In this document: positions 43,101-55,130 of the stretch, in pieces
Layout: each line of letters starts with the position of its first letter
Numbering within the stretch: the stretch's first letter is position 1
Assembly: GCA_034509495.1 (NCBI GenBank)
Contig: CM067519.1
Coordinates: 23,499,598 to 23,563,597 of the forward strand
Origin: Acestrorhynchus altus
Taxonomy: Eukaryota > Chordata > Actinopteri > Characiformes > Acestrorhynchidae
Direction: 5' to 3'
DNA: 64,000 nt
Made by a program: the position numbers and the translations under genes
Notes under the pieces: model-generated
Databases searched by the model: none
What the model saw: the letters and a program-made list of their open reading frames with translations, nothing else
What the model was told of the DNA's origin: nothing

Positions 43101-45664
43101 TGTAGTCAGTCAGTTGGCCTCAAGCAATGGAAAGTGCTCTTCAACAAGTTTGTGGCCCTGTTGGGGGGACTGGGACAATATGCTATACTGCAGCTTTTTT
43201 TGGAGGGAGCAAGATTAATTTAGTTGCATCCTGTTGGTTCAGGGGCTTGAACCAGCAACATTCCAGTCACACGGCCGTGTCTCTACCCTTACAGCCGTGG
43301 CTGTCCCACCTGCTTAATGTGCCTCCAAAACAACTTCGAACTTGACTCATATAGCCGATAGCCGATCTGTATATGTATATGTAGACACACTGCATGCTGA
43401 TTTCCTATTCACTTGTTTGATTTAATACTTTGGTTGATTGTATATATCTTGGCCTTGCAGTTTATCAGCATCAGATACAACCTCAAGACCAAGAAAGCCT
43501 TGCAACTGCACCAAGTCCCAGTGCCTAAAACTGTAAGTGTACCCTTGCTTCTGCCCATTACTGTCCATTTCCAGAACATCTGCATATCAGATGTAGTTGG
43601 GCTTCTGAGAGATTAATAACAAGTGTTTATTTTTATTTGCAGGTACTGTGACTGCTTTGCGAATGGGGAATTTTGTAATAACTGCAACTGCGTAAATTGC
43701 TTCAACAACCTCGACCACGAGAGCGAACGTCTCAAAGCGATTAAGGTATCGAAGGGCAGTAGTTCGTACAAGATTTTTTTCCCTTCATACTTTATATTCT
43801 TTTTATAATTTGTAGCTCATTTGAACAAAACACAGAACAGAAACTGAACAGAATTCTGGCCTTCTGTGAACTGTTAATCTGTGACACATTCTCGCGTTGT
43901 AGGCTTGTTTGGACAGAAACCCAGTGGCCTTCAAACCCAAAATTGGTAAAGGAAAAGAGGGTGAATCAGACAGAAGGCACAGCAAAGGCTGCAACTGCAA
44001 GAAGTCTGGCTGTCTGAAGAACTATTGTGAATGCTATGAGGTGAGCCTACTCTTTGAAAGTGAAAGAATGGATGTGGATGTGGTGTTACTTTTCAGAATT
44101 AATAGTAAACACTATCGGAGTGTATTCACACTAGGCACAATTGCCTTGTGCTGTGTCAGAGCACGATTGTCACCCCCCCCTCCCCACTGGCCTGCATTCA
44201 CACTTTGCTTAATGTTCCAGGCCCAAGCACAAATAGGTCATCATGATACAGCTTTTGGTTTGAAGAAAAGTGTCCCTCCCTGAGCTGCATTGCCTGCCCG
44301 ATTTGGGCTGTGCATGTGCAGAACATAACACACAATGATGGTGACCTATCAAAAGATATTAAACTGAAAGAGATTTGTAAAAATCTGATATCCCTGAATG
44401 GTGGCAGGTTTAATATTTAATTTAAGAGTGGCACAACATCTAAGTGTTGGTTCTGTCTTTGGGAGATCACAGCCATCTGTGACCTGCAGTCCCACAAAGC
44501 ACAACTGACTGGGTAGTAACTGACTTGCACTGTCTGGCTGGGTAGGATGGGTCTCCCTGTTTCCCATCACTTTAACGCGATGCATGCCAGACTAGGTGTC
44601 TGTTAGCTGATAAAACAGTTAGATCTCCCCTTTGAGCATGTTCAACTAATAATGTGTTATCGGCAGTTTGCTTTGTGTGACTCTCTGGGTGGGAAGTCAA
44701 AATGACTAAAATTGAAGTGAAATTATTTATTTGAAAACAATCTTGTGTTCCTAGGCAAAGATCATGTGCTCATCAATCTGTAAGTGTGTGGGATGTAAGA
44801 ACTTCGAGGAGAGTCCAGAGAGGAAGACTTTGATGCATTTGGCTGATGCCGCAGAGGTGCGAGTGCAGCAGCAGACTGCAGCTAAGACCAAGCTGTCCTC
44901 TCAGATATCGGACCTGCTCACCAGAACTACACCAGCCATCACCAGTGGAGGGGGAAAGTAAGGCCTAACTTTTTGGTTTCATGCTCTGCTTTGCTTTTAC
45001 AGCTGACTCCAATTTAACTTTCCATCAACAAAAGATAAAAATGACTTTAAATTTGCTACTTTATCCTCTAAAAATGTATTTTTTCCTCTAGTTTAAGATG
45101 GTGCATGACTTCTATAGTCCATTTTTTAGAAAGATTATTATCTTTTTTATTATCCGTTTAAACAAATTTATCGCCTGGTCAGGAGGGTGTGAAAGGCAAA
45201 CATGTTCATTTCCATTGCCAAGAGAGATCTTGGGGCCAAACCAAACAATGCAATAAAGGGACTTGGATCTAACTTGAACTGAATTTGTCTACATTGTTTC
45301 CATCTTTAAAATGATGTAATGTTATATCAGTCAAATCATGATAATACATGAATCATGGTTGTTGTGTTCATCATTTGAAACTAACAAATCAAATTGAACC
45401 AAAGTTTTTTTGCAGTTAATCTTGATTCATTGTGTCTTGATGCACACCTTCTCTGTCTCACACAGGTTGCCATACACATTCGTAACCAAGGAAGTAGCGG
45501 ATGCATCGTGCGACTGCCTGCTGGAGCAGGCCGAGAAGGCTGAGCTGAATAACCAGTCGCAGGCTCTGGCCGAGAGACTTATCCTGGAGGAGTTTGGCCG
45601 ATGTCTCCGCAGAATCATCAGCTTTGCTAGCAAAGCAAAGACGGACTGCTCTATCAACTGCTAG
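37192..45664 (+). CDS. lin54: LIN54, DNA-binding subunit of the MuvB/DREAM complex
   Basis: Thirteen coding exons: 37192-37890, 38802-38922, 39101-39231, 40037-40192, 40640-40850, 41391-41464, 41869-42066, 42624-42715, 43461-43532, 43643-43745, 43903-44040, 44755-44957, 45466-45664. They join to 798 codons plus TAG; human LIN54 is 749 aa. The start MDVVSPDLNSILPDEIMDTE is typical of the family. Residues ~30-560 are low-complexity, rich in Thr, Ser, Pro and Gln. The tandem cysteine-rich CXC/CRC domain spans about 573-690, with CNCTKSQCLKLYCDCF in the first half and CNCKKSGCLKNYCECYE in the second; the two tyrosines that contact DNA in the human protein are present. A helical C-terminus (LILEEFGRCLRR) follows. 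LIN54 binds cell-cycle homology region (CHR) promoter sites, as part of DREAM in quiescent cells and of MYB-MuvB in dividing cells. Intron 1 (about 2.5 kb) is full of minisatellites. Confidence 0.97.
37960..38130. repeat. Dispersed repeat, copy in lin54 intron 2
   Basis: Shares CCTGACAAA, TTGCCCTGCATG, GCAGATGGTG and TATAAATACCTGTGG in the same order with 47845-48010. A further piece (GATTCGTAGTTTGAGAAGAG) is at 38660-38690. Confidence 0.5.
39425..39560. repeat. Fragment of a GATCGACTGATATGGG-type dispersed repeat
   Basis: AGAGATCGACTGATATGGGG and CCGATGCTGATATTTAGAGG are typical of a repeat frequent in fish introns. It is short and lacks its far end. Confidence 0.35.
40907..41075. mobile_element. 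Hairpin MITE, CAGTGTTTCCCAACCCTG type
   Basis: Left end CAGTGTTTCCCAACCCTGTT, right end GGAACAGGGTTAGGAAACACTG are near-perfect inverted repeats. About 169 bases, in a lin54 intron. Confidence 0.75.
42409..42436. repeat. (GAT)n microsatellite
   Basis: About nine GAT units in the lin54 intron after exon 41869-42066. Confidence 0.9.
43215..43315 (-). repeat. Possible SINE head fragment
   Basis: GGGGCTTGAACCAGCAACATTCC, CAGTCACACGG and TCTCTACCCTTACAGCCGTGG read, in reverse, like the A and B boxes of a tRNA-derived SINE. Diverged, in a lin54 intron. Confidence 0.35.
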
Positions 45665-46934
45665 GACTAACCTAGTTAGACTGCACTGCAGAGACTTGGT
45701 ATACGCTGAGCTGGGCCAAGACACAGTTCTAAGGTGATTGGTCCCAGATCAGTGCTCGGACAAACTCCTCGTGCTCCCCACCTGCCGCAAGAGTTTTCTG
45801 GATGTATTTTATGCTTCTTGACTCGTGTATAAAGCAGTTAGTCTGCTGCAGACTTGGTGGAGCTTCTTTGTTGATCCTAGATCAATGCATACAGGGACTA
45901 TATCTGCTATACTGGATGCAGAGAAGGACTCTGCGAATTCCGGTGCTTCCCAAAGGAGGCCTCTGGGTTGTGGGGAAGGAAAGGTCTGGGCAAAACAAGC
46001 TATACACTGTACAGCAGAGAGGAGGAGAGGGCTGCGTAAGGGTTGGCCATCAGCCCCTCCTGCATCACAGTAGCCTTTGTATGTTGGCTTGCACAGTTCG
46101 CTTACTTGGAGGAGATTTTTAAGGTCTTTTTTAAGTAGTTTTTTTTTTTTTTTTCTCTCCTCTCAAGGCAAACTTTTCATTCTTCCTTTGAATCTGCAAT
46201 CATGGCATTTCATACTGCTTTAGAATAAGACTTTCATTCATACTATTCATTTTGTTTTCTCTCCAGTCAGTTTTCTTTTTAATTTACCACCAATAACCTC
46301 AGATCAATAATCATGACTTGTATACAGTAAGTAGCCTATACTGTAGCCTCTTTGTGTTCTCAATATTTATTTGCTCTTTTTGTGGCCTGCAGAAATTCCT
46401 CAAAGAAGCTGACTGTGTCCCAGAATCATATGGTTGTTTGTTGTTTAGGAGCATTAACAGGTTGTTGATGAGGAAAGGATATACCAATTTTTCACGATTC
46501 CATTCATTTCACTAAACTTTAAACGGTGCTTTTCACTTCCAGTTCTGTTCTGTCCTCCCCTGCGCTGCACACTTTGGTGGGTTTACCTGCCCTTGGGCCA
46601 GCTCTTACCTGTTGGAAGTCCAACAGGGCTTGGTCTTTAGCTGATGAGTTGAAATGAATTGGGAGCTCGTCTTTGCTGCACAGTGCATAAAGCCTCAGGT
46701 CTGGTGACTGGGTAGCTGCACTGGGAAGATCAGGAGCACTTGCACACTCAAGGCCAAATAATAGCTTGGTGGATGTTCTATCAATATCTTCACACTGTCA
46801 TTATACAGGCGATATACATGTGAACAAATAGGGAATGTGACATGACTGTTTAAAATCCATGGTTTGTGAAGAGAGGCAAATTTGAATCTATTAGGCTTGA
46901 GGAGTCTTAAGACCGTCTTTCAGGGTTGTTTTGG

Positions 46935-46965
<31 letters not shown>

Positions 46966-49900
46966 TTTTTAGTGATATCTCCGCTCACATTAAATATGCA
47001 AATGTACTGAAAGCGACTAAGGGGATTTCAGGGTCTTTTTCCTTTTATTTGTTTTTGGTATAAAATGTTTTTCGTTTGCAGTTTTATATAACAAAACAGA
47101 TGCTGTATGGAGAAGTGGATGGTGACAGAATTATGCTTACCTGGACAGGTCAGATTGGCTGTCTAACCTAGGTGTCGGTGCAAGTCATTATTCGGTTGGC
47201 ACAGGTGGTCAAAACATTAGAATGCAAAGCTCCAACTGGTCAAATGAAGCTTTAGATGAAGAGGTAATGGTAAGTGGTTTGATAATTAGAATGAATGAGT
47301 GCCCTGTGAAGTATCCTTGAACCATTTCTTTGGTACATGTCCCGTTCCAGAGTGCCTTTTCAATTCACAGCTCAGATTCTTGTTCACTGTGGTTTCTTCT
47401 AATGGAGATACAAGCGTATATTCCCAAATCTTCAGAGTAGTTTTTTAGGATCAGGGTTCTCCTGTTCTGAGAGGCTTTAAGATTGTGGGCCCATCATTTT
47501 TAATGAAGTCATTTTAAATAATGTAATTTGGGTATACTTGGATTTATATACTTTTAAAACTGGATAAGTATTCCTGGTTCTATTTGGACCAGAATTAAAA
47601 AAGTGGATCATATTGAATGTGCATATTTAGTGGCTAAACTTGACCTAATTCTACAGTGTAGAATAACAGATGTAACTTGGCCCATATTTGTAAAACATCC
47701 TCTGAGTGCTGATTTAGGATTCCTCATCCTAGGGATGCACAGATCTGGCATTTATTTTTCATGTGCATATCTGGAGATACTGATGTGAACAAAAAAAATG
47801 GGTACATAAGAATTTGATCTTCATTTACATATATCAGCATCAAATAAGTAAAGTCCCCGACAAAGAATTAGTCACCTTGCATGGTAGTAACTCCAGACTG
47901 CAGCAGATGGTGTTGCATGAGGATGATCTGTATAAATACCTGTGGGGTGTCCAACAGAATTCATAGTTTCAGAAGAGGTGGTACAATGTGTGAAAGATGT
48001 TAATGATTGGCTAAAAGGACTGATTGACCTTAGTGTGGCCATAGTGTGAAGGAAGGAGCTGGATTTGTGGGGTTATCGAAGTGTACGCTCACACGGGTTT
48101 ACCAGCAGTGGCAGAAATCCAAGTCTACTGGAAAATCTCATCAGAATTATGGTTTAAAAACAAAAAGATTGCTATTAACTATTAATTTGATGGCTTGCAA
48201 GAATTGCTTCTATAATTTCCTGTAGTTTGGGATTTTTGTCATTGCAATGTCCTTCGCACCATGTCAAAAAGGAGTGATGGCATGAGCATGCCAAAGGCCA
48301 ATCCTTAACATCTGCTTTGTGTGACCGATTTTCCACATGATACTAGCCCTTCACTGCACTGTACCACCTTTTTGATCTATGGATACTGTTGCACACCCTG
48401 CAAGCATTTATTACCCAATCAACCTTGTGCAGTGATGTCTGTGGGAACCTGAATTTACTCATTTTCTGTCCAGGAAGCTTGTACAGTATTTCTGTTGATT
48501 ATAAATGCAGTACATACATTTATAATCATCCAATACCGTTAATGATGCTTGTATTATAATTCTGGTGTCGCTGTGCATCCTTAAACCGGTCCTAGATCAG
48601 CACTCCAACATTGTGGGCTCTGGTTCTTCAAGAAATTTGTCAGGAATTTTGACATATCTACTTACTACAATGCCATTGAAGCAGATGATAATTTTTAGAA
48701 ACCCACAACACAGTCTGTCTGAATTCTCGCCAGGAATGAGAGATGTAATAAGTGAAGAACCGAGTGATGTAATTGGTGTATCTTGGTGTGCCTTAAATGC
48801 CACCTCAGTGCTCAGGGTTTGCTTATATTGTGTAGTTTGGTAGTACAACCAGTCAAACCAGATGGTTTGTTTACTGGAATGTAAGCGATGGTCTGGATTG
48901 CTGAAGTTGAGTTGCCCTTAGACCAAACTCTGTCGTCCACCTTTAAACAGCAGCTTCTTGCTTTCACTTTCAACCTCCTTTTTTACTCCCTTTACAGGTT
49001 TGTTGTAAGATTAGTGATCACCACTTCCAAGATCATCTCCAGCTCATCACAGGATGCGAGTACTGACTAGTGCAAGGCATTGTTCTGGTTATATTCTTAT
49101 TTCTAATCACTGTGAGATAGTAAAATTGAGATTTCCTTAGAACATCACCTGTGCCATCCTAAGCTTGGAGTTTAAGTCGGTGTCTTTCAGTGGGTTGGTG
49201 GAGGTTTATTTTTTCATCAGATCAGATAAATCCCACAATCCAAACCTCTTGGGCGTAATTGTGGTTTTACAGGCTAACGTTGCATATGTGCTTTTAGATT
49301 TGGCTTCTTGATGGGGATGATCAGTTCTTCAGGAGAATCCTCAGCTCTTTTCCAAGTGATCTGACAATGTATTCTTATATAAATGTATAAATGTAAATGA
49401 AAAGGTCTGTAGTGCTCCTTTGTAAATTTGCAATACAAAACTTCTTTTCCACAAATTAGACTACCATAACTAATATATTATTGATATTGTTTGCAGACAT
49501 AAGGAAAATCTTAACCAGCTATAGCATTTTTCTCTTACTGTATAAGTTGCCGTGATCATTGGCTGTTTGGTTTTTGTTTTATTTGTTTTTTTGTTTTTGT
49601 TTTTGGGTTTTTTTCACCCCACAGTTGTTGTAAACCTTATTTTTCTGTCTAATTATTTAAGTTATCTTCTTTTTATTCTTCATAATATGATAACACAGAG
49701 TATCCCTCCAAATTAAAAATGATCTCAAGCATTCTGGAAATTTAGATTTATATTCGGTGTATTGTGCACACACTACAAACAAACTATGGGGAGCTTTCAT
49801 TTTGGGCATCATTTCTGCATTTTCGATCTAATGCAGGTTTATTACAGGTGTGAACACTAAATTCACACTTGTAAGGTTTTGTTGTTTAACAGACATCCAT

Positions 49901-50260
49901 CAAAACCAGCAGATCCTGGTCCACTTCCGAGTGAATCCAGGTTTGCTGCTTTACGTTCCACACCAAATGATTGAGTGCAACGTCAGAGCATAGTGTTACA
50001 ATCTAGGTAAGTTAATGGCCTTAAATGAACACCAGCAGCCTTACAGTGTCAGTACAGTCAACTGGGGAAGGGTATAAATGGCAAGGTTAAAGAACTGGTC
50101 CAGATAAACTGATCTCCAGAAGACAAAGTTAAACAAGAGTAGTGTATTTTGGTTTTGTAAAATTTAGAGTAACAATTGTTAGTCACCAAATAACTGATGC
50201 CCATAAAGCAGAAGACCTTGAAAAGATAGATAGAAATTGTTTTCATGTAGCCGTTTCCTG
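45665..50260 (+). other. lin54 3' UTR and downstream sequence, no gene seen
   Basis: After the lin54 stop there is a long AT-rich stretch without convincing frames. It has T-rich tracts near 46138-46154 and 46930-46962 and a dispersed repeat at about 47845-48010. Much of it is probably lin54 3' UTR, which is also long in mammals, but I could not fix a polyadenylation site. Confidence 0.4.
47845..48010. repeat. Dispersed repeat, copy downstream of lin54
   Basis: Partner of 37960-38130: CCCCGACAAAG, CACCTTGCATGG, GCAGATGGTGTTGC, TATAAATACCTGTGGGGTGT and CATAGTTTCAGAAGAGG. Moderately diverged. Confidence 0.5.
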
Positions 50261-50269
50261 GGTCTGTAA

Positions 50270-50452
50270 TGCACTAGTGCTGTGATGCTCAGTCCTGGTC
50301 CTGGAGAACCATTGACCTGCTTGCTTTAGAGTTTTCTTGCTGCAATGTGCCCAGTTTGTCTAAGTCAAGGGCTCATTGGTTATTTCAGTAATTGAATCAG
50401 GTGTACTGGAATTTGGTATTTCAGGACCAGGAGTGAGAGCCCCTGTTCTGGT
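50270..50452. mobile_element. Hairpin MITE, TCAGTCCTGGTCCTGGAG type
   Basis: Related to 36558-36712, with CTCAGTCCTGGTCCTGGAGA at the left and TTTCAGGACCAGGAGTGAGA at the right as imperfect inverted ends. Confidence 0.55.
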
Positions 50453-51060
50453 GCATCTCACTAAATTAGAATATTGTGAAAAAGTTTTACATTTTTGGAA
50501 TTTAATTATGAACAAAAACGATCTGTCATTTTATATTCATTACACTTTTTAGTGACACATTTCAAGGTTTTTTTTATTTTAATGTTGATGCTTTTTGATT
50601 AATTTATTCAACTGCAAAATTAAATATTCTAAAAAAAAAATTTGAAGTTCTTGATTTCTGATTCTCAAGCTGCACTGACGCAAAAGTAAACGAAATGTCA
50701 TTTTTTAATGTAATGAATGTAAAATATAACAGCTTACATTTTTTTATTTAATTATGTGATGTTTCCCCAATGTTCTCAATAGATGAGATGTTTGTGAATC
50801 TAGAATGACAGGAACAGTGGAAGTGAAGTTTAGGGATAGAAGCCAAGAAATAACTCTTTATAGGATTTCTAGAAGGACAAAACCCCCCGTTTGACTGCAA
50901 TGATGCATTATGAAAACAGGTCCTGTGGCTAATAAAAGAAAAACAACATTTTGGCTTCAGTGAGCGAAGGAAAGTTTGGAGATAAGGGTACAGAATTTCA
51001 TGATCAAAACACCTGTCCAACTGTTAAGCTCCCTGCATATTTTATTATGCCTCATGTTTG
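50450..51060 (+). mobile_element. Degraded Tc1-like transposon
   Basis: Left end GTGCATCTCACTAAATTAG with GAATATTGTGAAAAAG is the usual end of a vertebrate Tc1 family. Further right, TCTAGAAGGACAAAACCCCC, GTTTGACTGCAATG and TTCATGATCAAAACACCTGT match the kind of sequence found in Tc1 transposase genes, but frames are broken. Confidence 0.5.
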
Positions 51061-51239
51061 TGTTGCAGCCAGTGGTATGAGGATCATTTCACTGGTAGAA
51101 GGAAGTGGATTGAATTAAATGCCCACATTTCACCATCTGTAAAAACAGACCATCCAATTGGATGTGTAAATGTTCTGGTCCAGTCTGTACAATGTGTAGT
51201 AATGTGCAGAACTCCGACATGCAGGAATGAAATCATTTG

Positions 51240-51980
51240 AGCTCAGTGTTACAAAGCAGTGTCATTTTGATCTCTTCACTCATATATACAGACACTATAT
51301 TTATACACTAACACTAGTTACTAACTAGACGAACCCTTTGTTTCTAAAAAAAAAAATTGGTTTAGGACGAGGACGGGTAGCTCCAGTCCTGGATTTTCAG
51401 GCTCCTGTAGTTTTGTGCTCTTGTGGTTTAGGAGTTACAAGGCCAAATGTGTTGACATTTACTACAGCGCTTGGTCATCTAGAGGTCAACTCGGCTTATG
51501 TCGAGTGCCTGTTGAGTATCAGTAGTGAGTACTGACTACAGACCATGTTTGATCTGCATATTTTTTTAAGGCAGCAGAAGCTGATGATGATGATGAATGT
51601 TACTAGTTCCACCAGGCTTCCAAGGCCTGTGTCCCGAAGATGTCGGACCCCCAATGAGCTTAGACCCATAATGATGGCCATTAACTAAGCACTGATGTTC
51701 AGCAATGAGCTGTGACTGCTTGGGCAACATCAGCATAAACTGCTGCTTTAGTGACCTGCCTCCTGAGAGCCCCTGGTCAGCCAGGCATCAGCTTCTCCAG
51801 GTTCAGTCAGCCCGCGTGCAGATGGGTTGTCGGTCTGTAGGGGGCAGTGTGGCAGCAGTCAGAGGAAGCCGTAGAGGAAGAACAGACTCGCTGTGTTTGT
51901 AGTAAAAAAATGGTTCTGTTTTGATTCCAGTGATTCATTGATTTGAGTTTGACTTTCTTTCTGATCTTCTGCTCCTGCTT
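51240..51980 (+). other. Upstream region of inip
   Basis: No firm feature. The GC-richer stretch at about 51740-51900 is the likely site of the inip promoter and of a first non-coding exon, since the ATG exon is preceded by an AG acceptor. Confidence 0.35.
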
Positions 51981-52000
51981 TCAGTCTCAAACCTGCAGTG

Positions 52001-53053
52001 ATGACCTCAAACCCGCCTGTACAAGGTAACCACAAATTGCAGCACCTGGACCAGTCACAGAGCAGGGCTGGGTGACTGGTAGACTGGGAGGCTGGGACAC
52101 TGGTAGACTGTGTGACTGGGGAAACTGGTAAACTGATAGGCTGGATGACTGGGAAACTGGTAGACTGATAGGCGTGGTGACTGGGAAACTGGTAGACTGA
52201 TAGGCCTGGTGACTGGGAAACTGGTAGACTGATAGGCTGGGTGACTGGGAATCTGGTATCTTTGGAGGCTGGGTGACTGGGAAACTGATAGGCTGGGTGT
52301 CTGGGAGACCCTAATTTGTTGAATCCACTAAATGTGCAGGGAATGTGGGATCCAGGACGATGTCTGAGAGACTGCTCTAAAAACTGTTTTCACACATGTA
52401 ACTCACAATTCTGAGAGGTTCTTACAAAACAGTTTCTGCAATCTGCTTTTATTTCATACATCCTGGAATTCTGTCATTATTCCTACAGGATTTCAGAATA
52501 AAAACAGAGTGGCCATTTTAGCTGAACTGGACAAAGAGAAGAGACGTCTGATACAGAGCCAGTCCATGAACAACCCAGGAGCGAGGTATAACAACTGACA
52601 CTGTACATGAAGGGAATATTAATACTGAACTAAGGCTTGTCTATGGTGAGCTGCCAAGAGTTTATCTGGGCAATTCCTGATATAATCAGTGCTGAGCTGG
52701 TTGGTGTAATGTAGTGGGTGACAAAGTTGTCCTCCCTGTGGCAGACTGGGGTTGGATTCCTTCTCCAGGCAAGCAAACCACACTACACCAATAGACATAC
52801 CTTGGAGGAGCATTAACAACCCAATTTGGAAGTGCCAATTACCCAACCCTGTTAGGACTCTCCCCATCATATACGAAACTCCCGACACTAGGAGGGTGAA
52901 CACAAGCACATGCCTCGTCTGATGCATGTCAAACTGCCACTATTGCATCATTGCTGGGGAGCCAATGCGCTTGGAAGAAAGCGTCAGGTCCCCAGCTCCG
53001 ATGCAATGGCTAACAGAAGCCTGTGCCGACAGCATCACATTGCTTGTGCGTTG

Positions 53054-53102
<49 letters not shown>

Positions 53103-54088
53103 ACCCACCCATAGAGAGCATGGCAGTTTTTTTTTTTTTATTGAATCTGCAGTATTGGATCATAGTGCAGTCCAAGTTCATAGTGCTCGTGCATTAGTCT
53201 GCTGAGCTACCCTGAGCCACCTTTTCTCTCAAAACACTGAATTTGATATAATAAATGAAACTGTTTGTAGCCATATGATATGAACAGTTTGAAGCCTTTC
53301 TTTAAAATTAAAATCTAAAAACTGCTCAGCAGTAGAAATGTAAAATCTGATCAGTTTGATCACCTATTTGTTTGTCACGCAGTATCCCACTTTCAAGACC
53401 AGCGGTGAACAAGGATTTCCGGGACCATGCCGAGCAACAGCACATCGCTGCCCAGCAAAAAGCAGCTTTACAGGTCAGTGTTTGAGGACTGATGGGGTGA
53501 ATGGAATGTTGTGTAGAACTACAGATGAGCCAGGGGCTGAATTCTGACCCCAATGACAGTTCTAGAAATGAACGCAGTAACCTTGGCTGTGAGTGTTACA
53601 GATCCCTATTCACATTTACAGACATTATTGAGCCAGTTTTCTCAGTGTCTAAATCGCAAAGTGGAATTCAAGTGTAATTTTGATGCATTTACCCACAATG
53701 CACTAGTTATTTCTAGTGAACAGCATAGTGCACTGCATGAGCTGAATGTGAACCAGAATGCACTGTTTGTGTCTTTGTTACTAAACACACCGTGGAACAG
53801 TAGGTAGGACTGGGCGATATGCACACAAATCATATCCTGATATAATTTAGCTGAATAATGTGAACCTGGCATTAGCGAACTACATAGTCCATCCCTAAAT
53901 ATCGCAATACTAATTATGGAACAGGGATCCATTTCAGCCTTTCGGCCCCTGATCTTCAAAATGTTCAACCTGTTTTTAATGTTCTGTTTCAGCATGCACA
54001 TGCACACTCCTCAGGATTTTTCATCACTCAGGATTCCTCCTTTGGAAACCTCATTCTCCCCGTCCTGCCTAGGCTTGATCCAGAGTGA
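52001..54088 (+). CDS. inip: SOSS complex subunit C (INTS3- and NABP-interacting protein)
   Basis: Four coding exons: 52001-52025, 52489-52585, 53383-53473, 53993-54088, joining to 102 codons plus TGA; human INIP has 104. After a divergent nine-residue start, the body is strongly conserved: GFQNKNRVAILAELDKEKRR, SRPAVNKDFRDHAEQQHIAA, and the tail HAHAHSSGFFITQDSSFGNL followed by a short LPVLPRL-type end. The small protein is a component of the SOSS complex (INTS3, NABP1/2), a single-strand DNA sensor acting with ATM signalling and homologous recombination repair. An AG acceptor at 51982-51983, before the ATG, suggests an upstream non-coding exon, perhaps in 51700-51900, that I could not define. 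Intron 1 holds a minisatellite and intron 2 SINE sequence. Confidence 0.96.
52070..52310. repeat. Minisatellite of GGCTGGGTGACTGGGAAACT units
   Basis: About eight units of 30-34 bases (GACTGGGAAACTGGTAGACT, GATAGGCTGGGT) in inip intron 1. Confidence 0.92.
52640..52805 (+). mobile_element. tRNA-like SINE head of a second type
   Basis: GGTTGGTGTAATGTAGTGGG (A-box region), CTGGGGTTGGATTCC (B-box-like) and CAAGCAAACCACACTACACC are in the order of a tRNA-derived SINE. It lies directly against the oppositely oriented SINE at 52810-53220, in inip intron 2. Confidence 0.5.
52810..53220 (-). mobile_element. tRNA-derived SINE, longest copy
   Basis: From the right end: GGTAGCTCAGCAGACTAATG, a body with a (GA)n run at 53056-53096, then GATGCAATAGTGG-like sequence and AATTGGCACTTCCAAATTG at the left. 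It belongs to the family of 5040-5345 and 57318-57580. Confidence 0.6.
53056..53096. repeat. (GA)n microsatellite
   Basis: About 20 GA units inside the SINE copy in inip intron 2. Confidence 0.95.
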
Positions 54089-54247
54089 TGAAGAAATAAG
54101 ACACTGTACATCACAAGGACCTTTTGTCTTCTAAAGTAAAGACTCTGTTTGTTCAATCCAGTGCTTTAAATAACATCCACTGATAAATCCATGTTGCACA
54201 ACAGACTGTGGCATATATTGATTGTACATTTTGTTTGTTTTACATAA

Positions 54248-54253
54248 AATAAA
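54248..54253 (+). terminator. inip: Polyadenylation signal of inip
   Basis: AATAAA lies 160 bases after the inip stop codon, giving a short 3' UTR. Position and context fit a functional signal. Confidence 0.6.
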
Positions 54254-54374
54254 AGACAAATGAACTCTTATTTTGAGAGACATCATAAAGCGGTGCTTCT
54301 GAAGTTTCAGGAGGCTATATCAAGCAAAACTTATATTATTAATTCTATATATAATATAAAATGTATGCATATAC

Positions 54375-55130
54375 GCCCATCATCAAAAGTGTTGCAACCA
54401 GAAGCAATCAACCAACAGGAATGAATGTTTCACACTCAGTCATGCATGTGATGTAAGCAAGGAAAGGCCTTATTGTTGCACATGCTTTATATTTTGACTT
54501 GTGGTGGTGTTACATTTGCAACTGAAGTATGCCTGAGAGAAGAGAAAGCAAATTAAGTTGTTGGAAGAGGTTATGGGGGTTGCATCATAGGGCTCCAAGC
54601 GGAACGGCCTTAACTGGTTAAGTAGATATTACCATAGCAAGTTGTTGGTGGCAGTGGATAGAAGATGTGCACCAGCGACATTAAGGATCTGGGAGAACTA
54701 CATGAACCACGGAGAGGGAGATCTAATTGCTAGTTTGACATTTGTGGAGTGACCCATCAGCCACAATTCAGTGAGCAGTGATGCCCTCCATGAGTCATCC
54801 TTCAATGCCAACATAGCCAAAGACTGCAATGGTGTCGTGCCAGACTCATGGAGACAATCAGAAAGGAAATGTGTAATCTTCAGTGATGAGTCCCACTTTT
54901 GTCTTGGTGGAGACAACCAAAAATTCTGCAGGAGCTGCATGGGATGGATGATCACAGGACACCATTAGGAACCTCTAAACTCCATTCCGAGACGTGTGGC
55001 GTGTTGCGTTAAACCCAGTGCCATCCTGAAAGAAACTACTGTATGTATAAATCAATAATATTGTCCATATCAGTCTAAATTTTTTATCATTTATTGATAC
55101 TGGTTCCTTCATCTTTCTTCCCAATACCGC
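54375..55130 (+). mobile_element. Degraded Tc1-like transposon, family A copy 3
   Basis: Longest readable copy of the family also seen at 6590-7450 and 19640-20095. Encodes SWRQSERKCVIFSDESHF (second catalytic region) and ends with ATCAATAATATTGTCC...CTTTCTTCCCAATACC. Broken by stops, and the part with the third catalytic region seems deleted. Confidence 0.7.
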
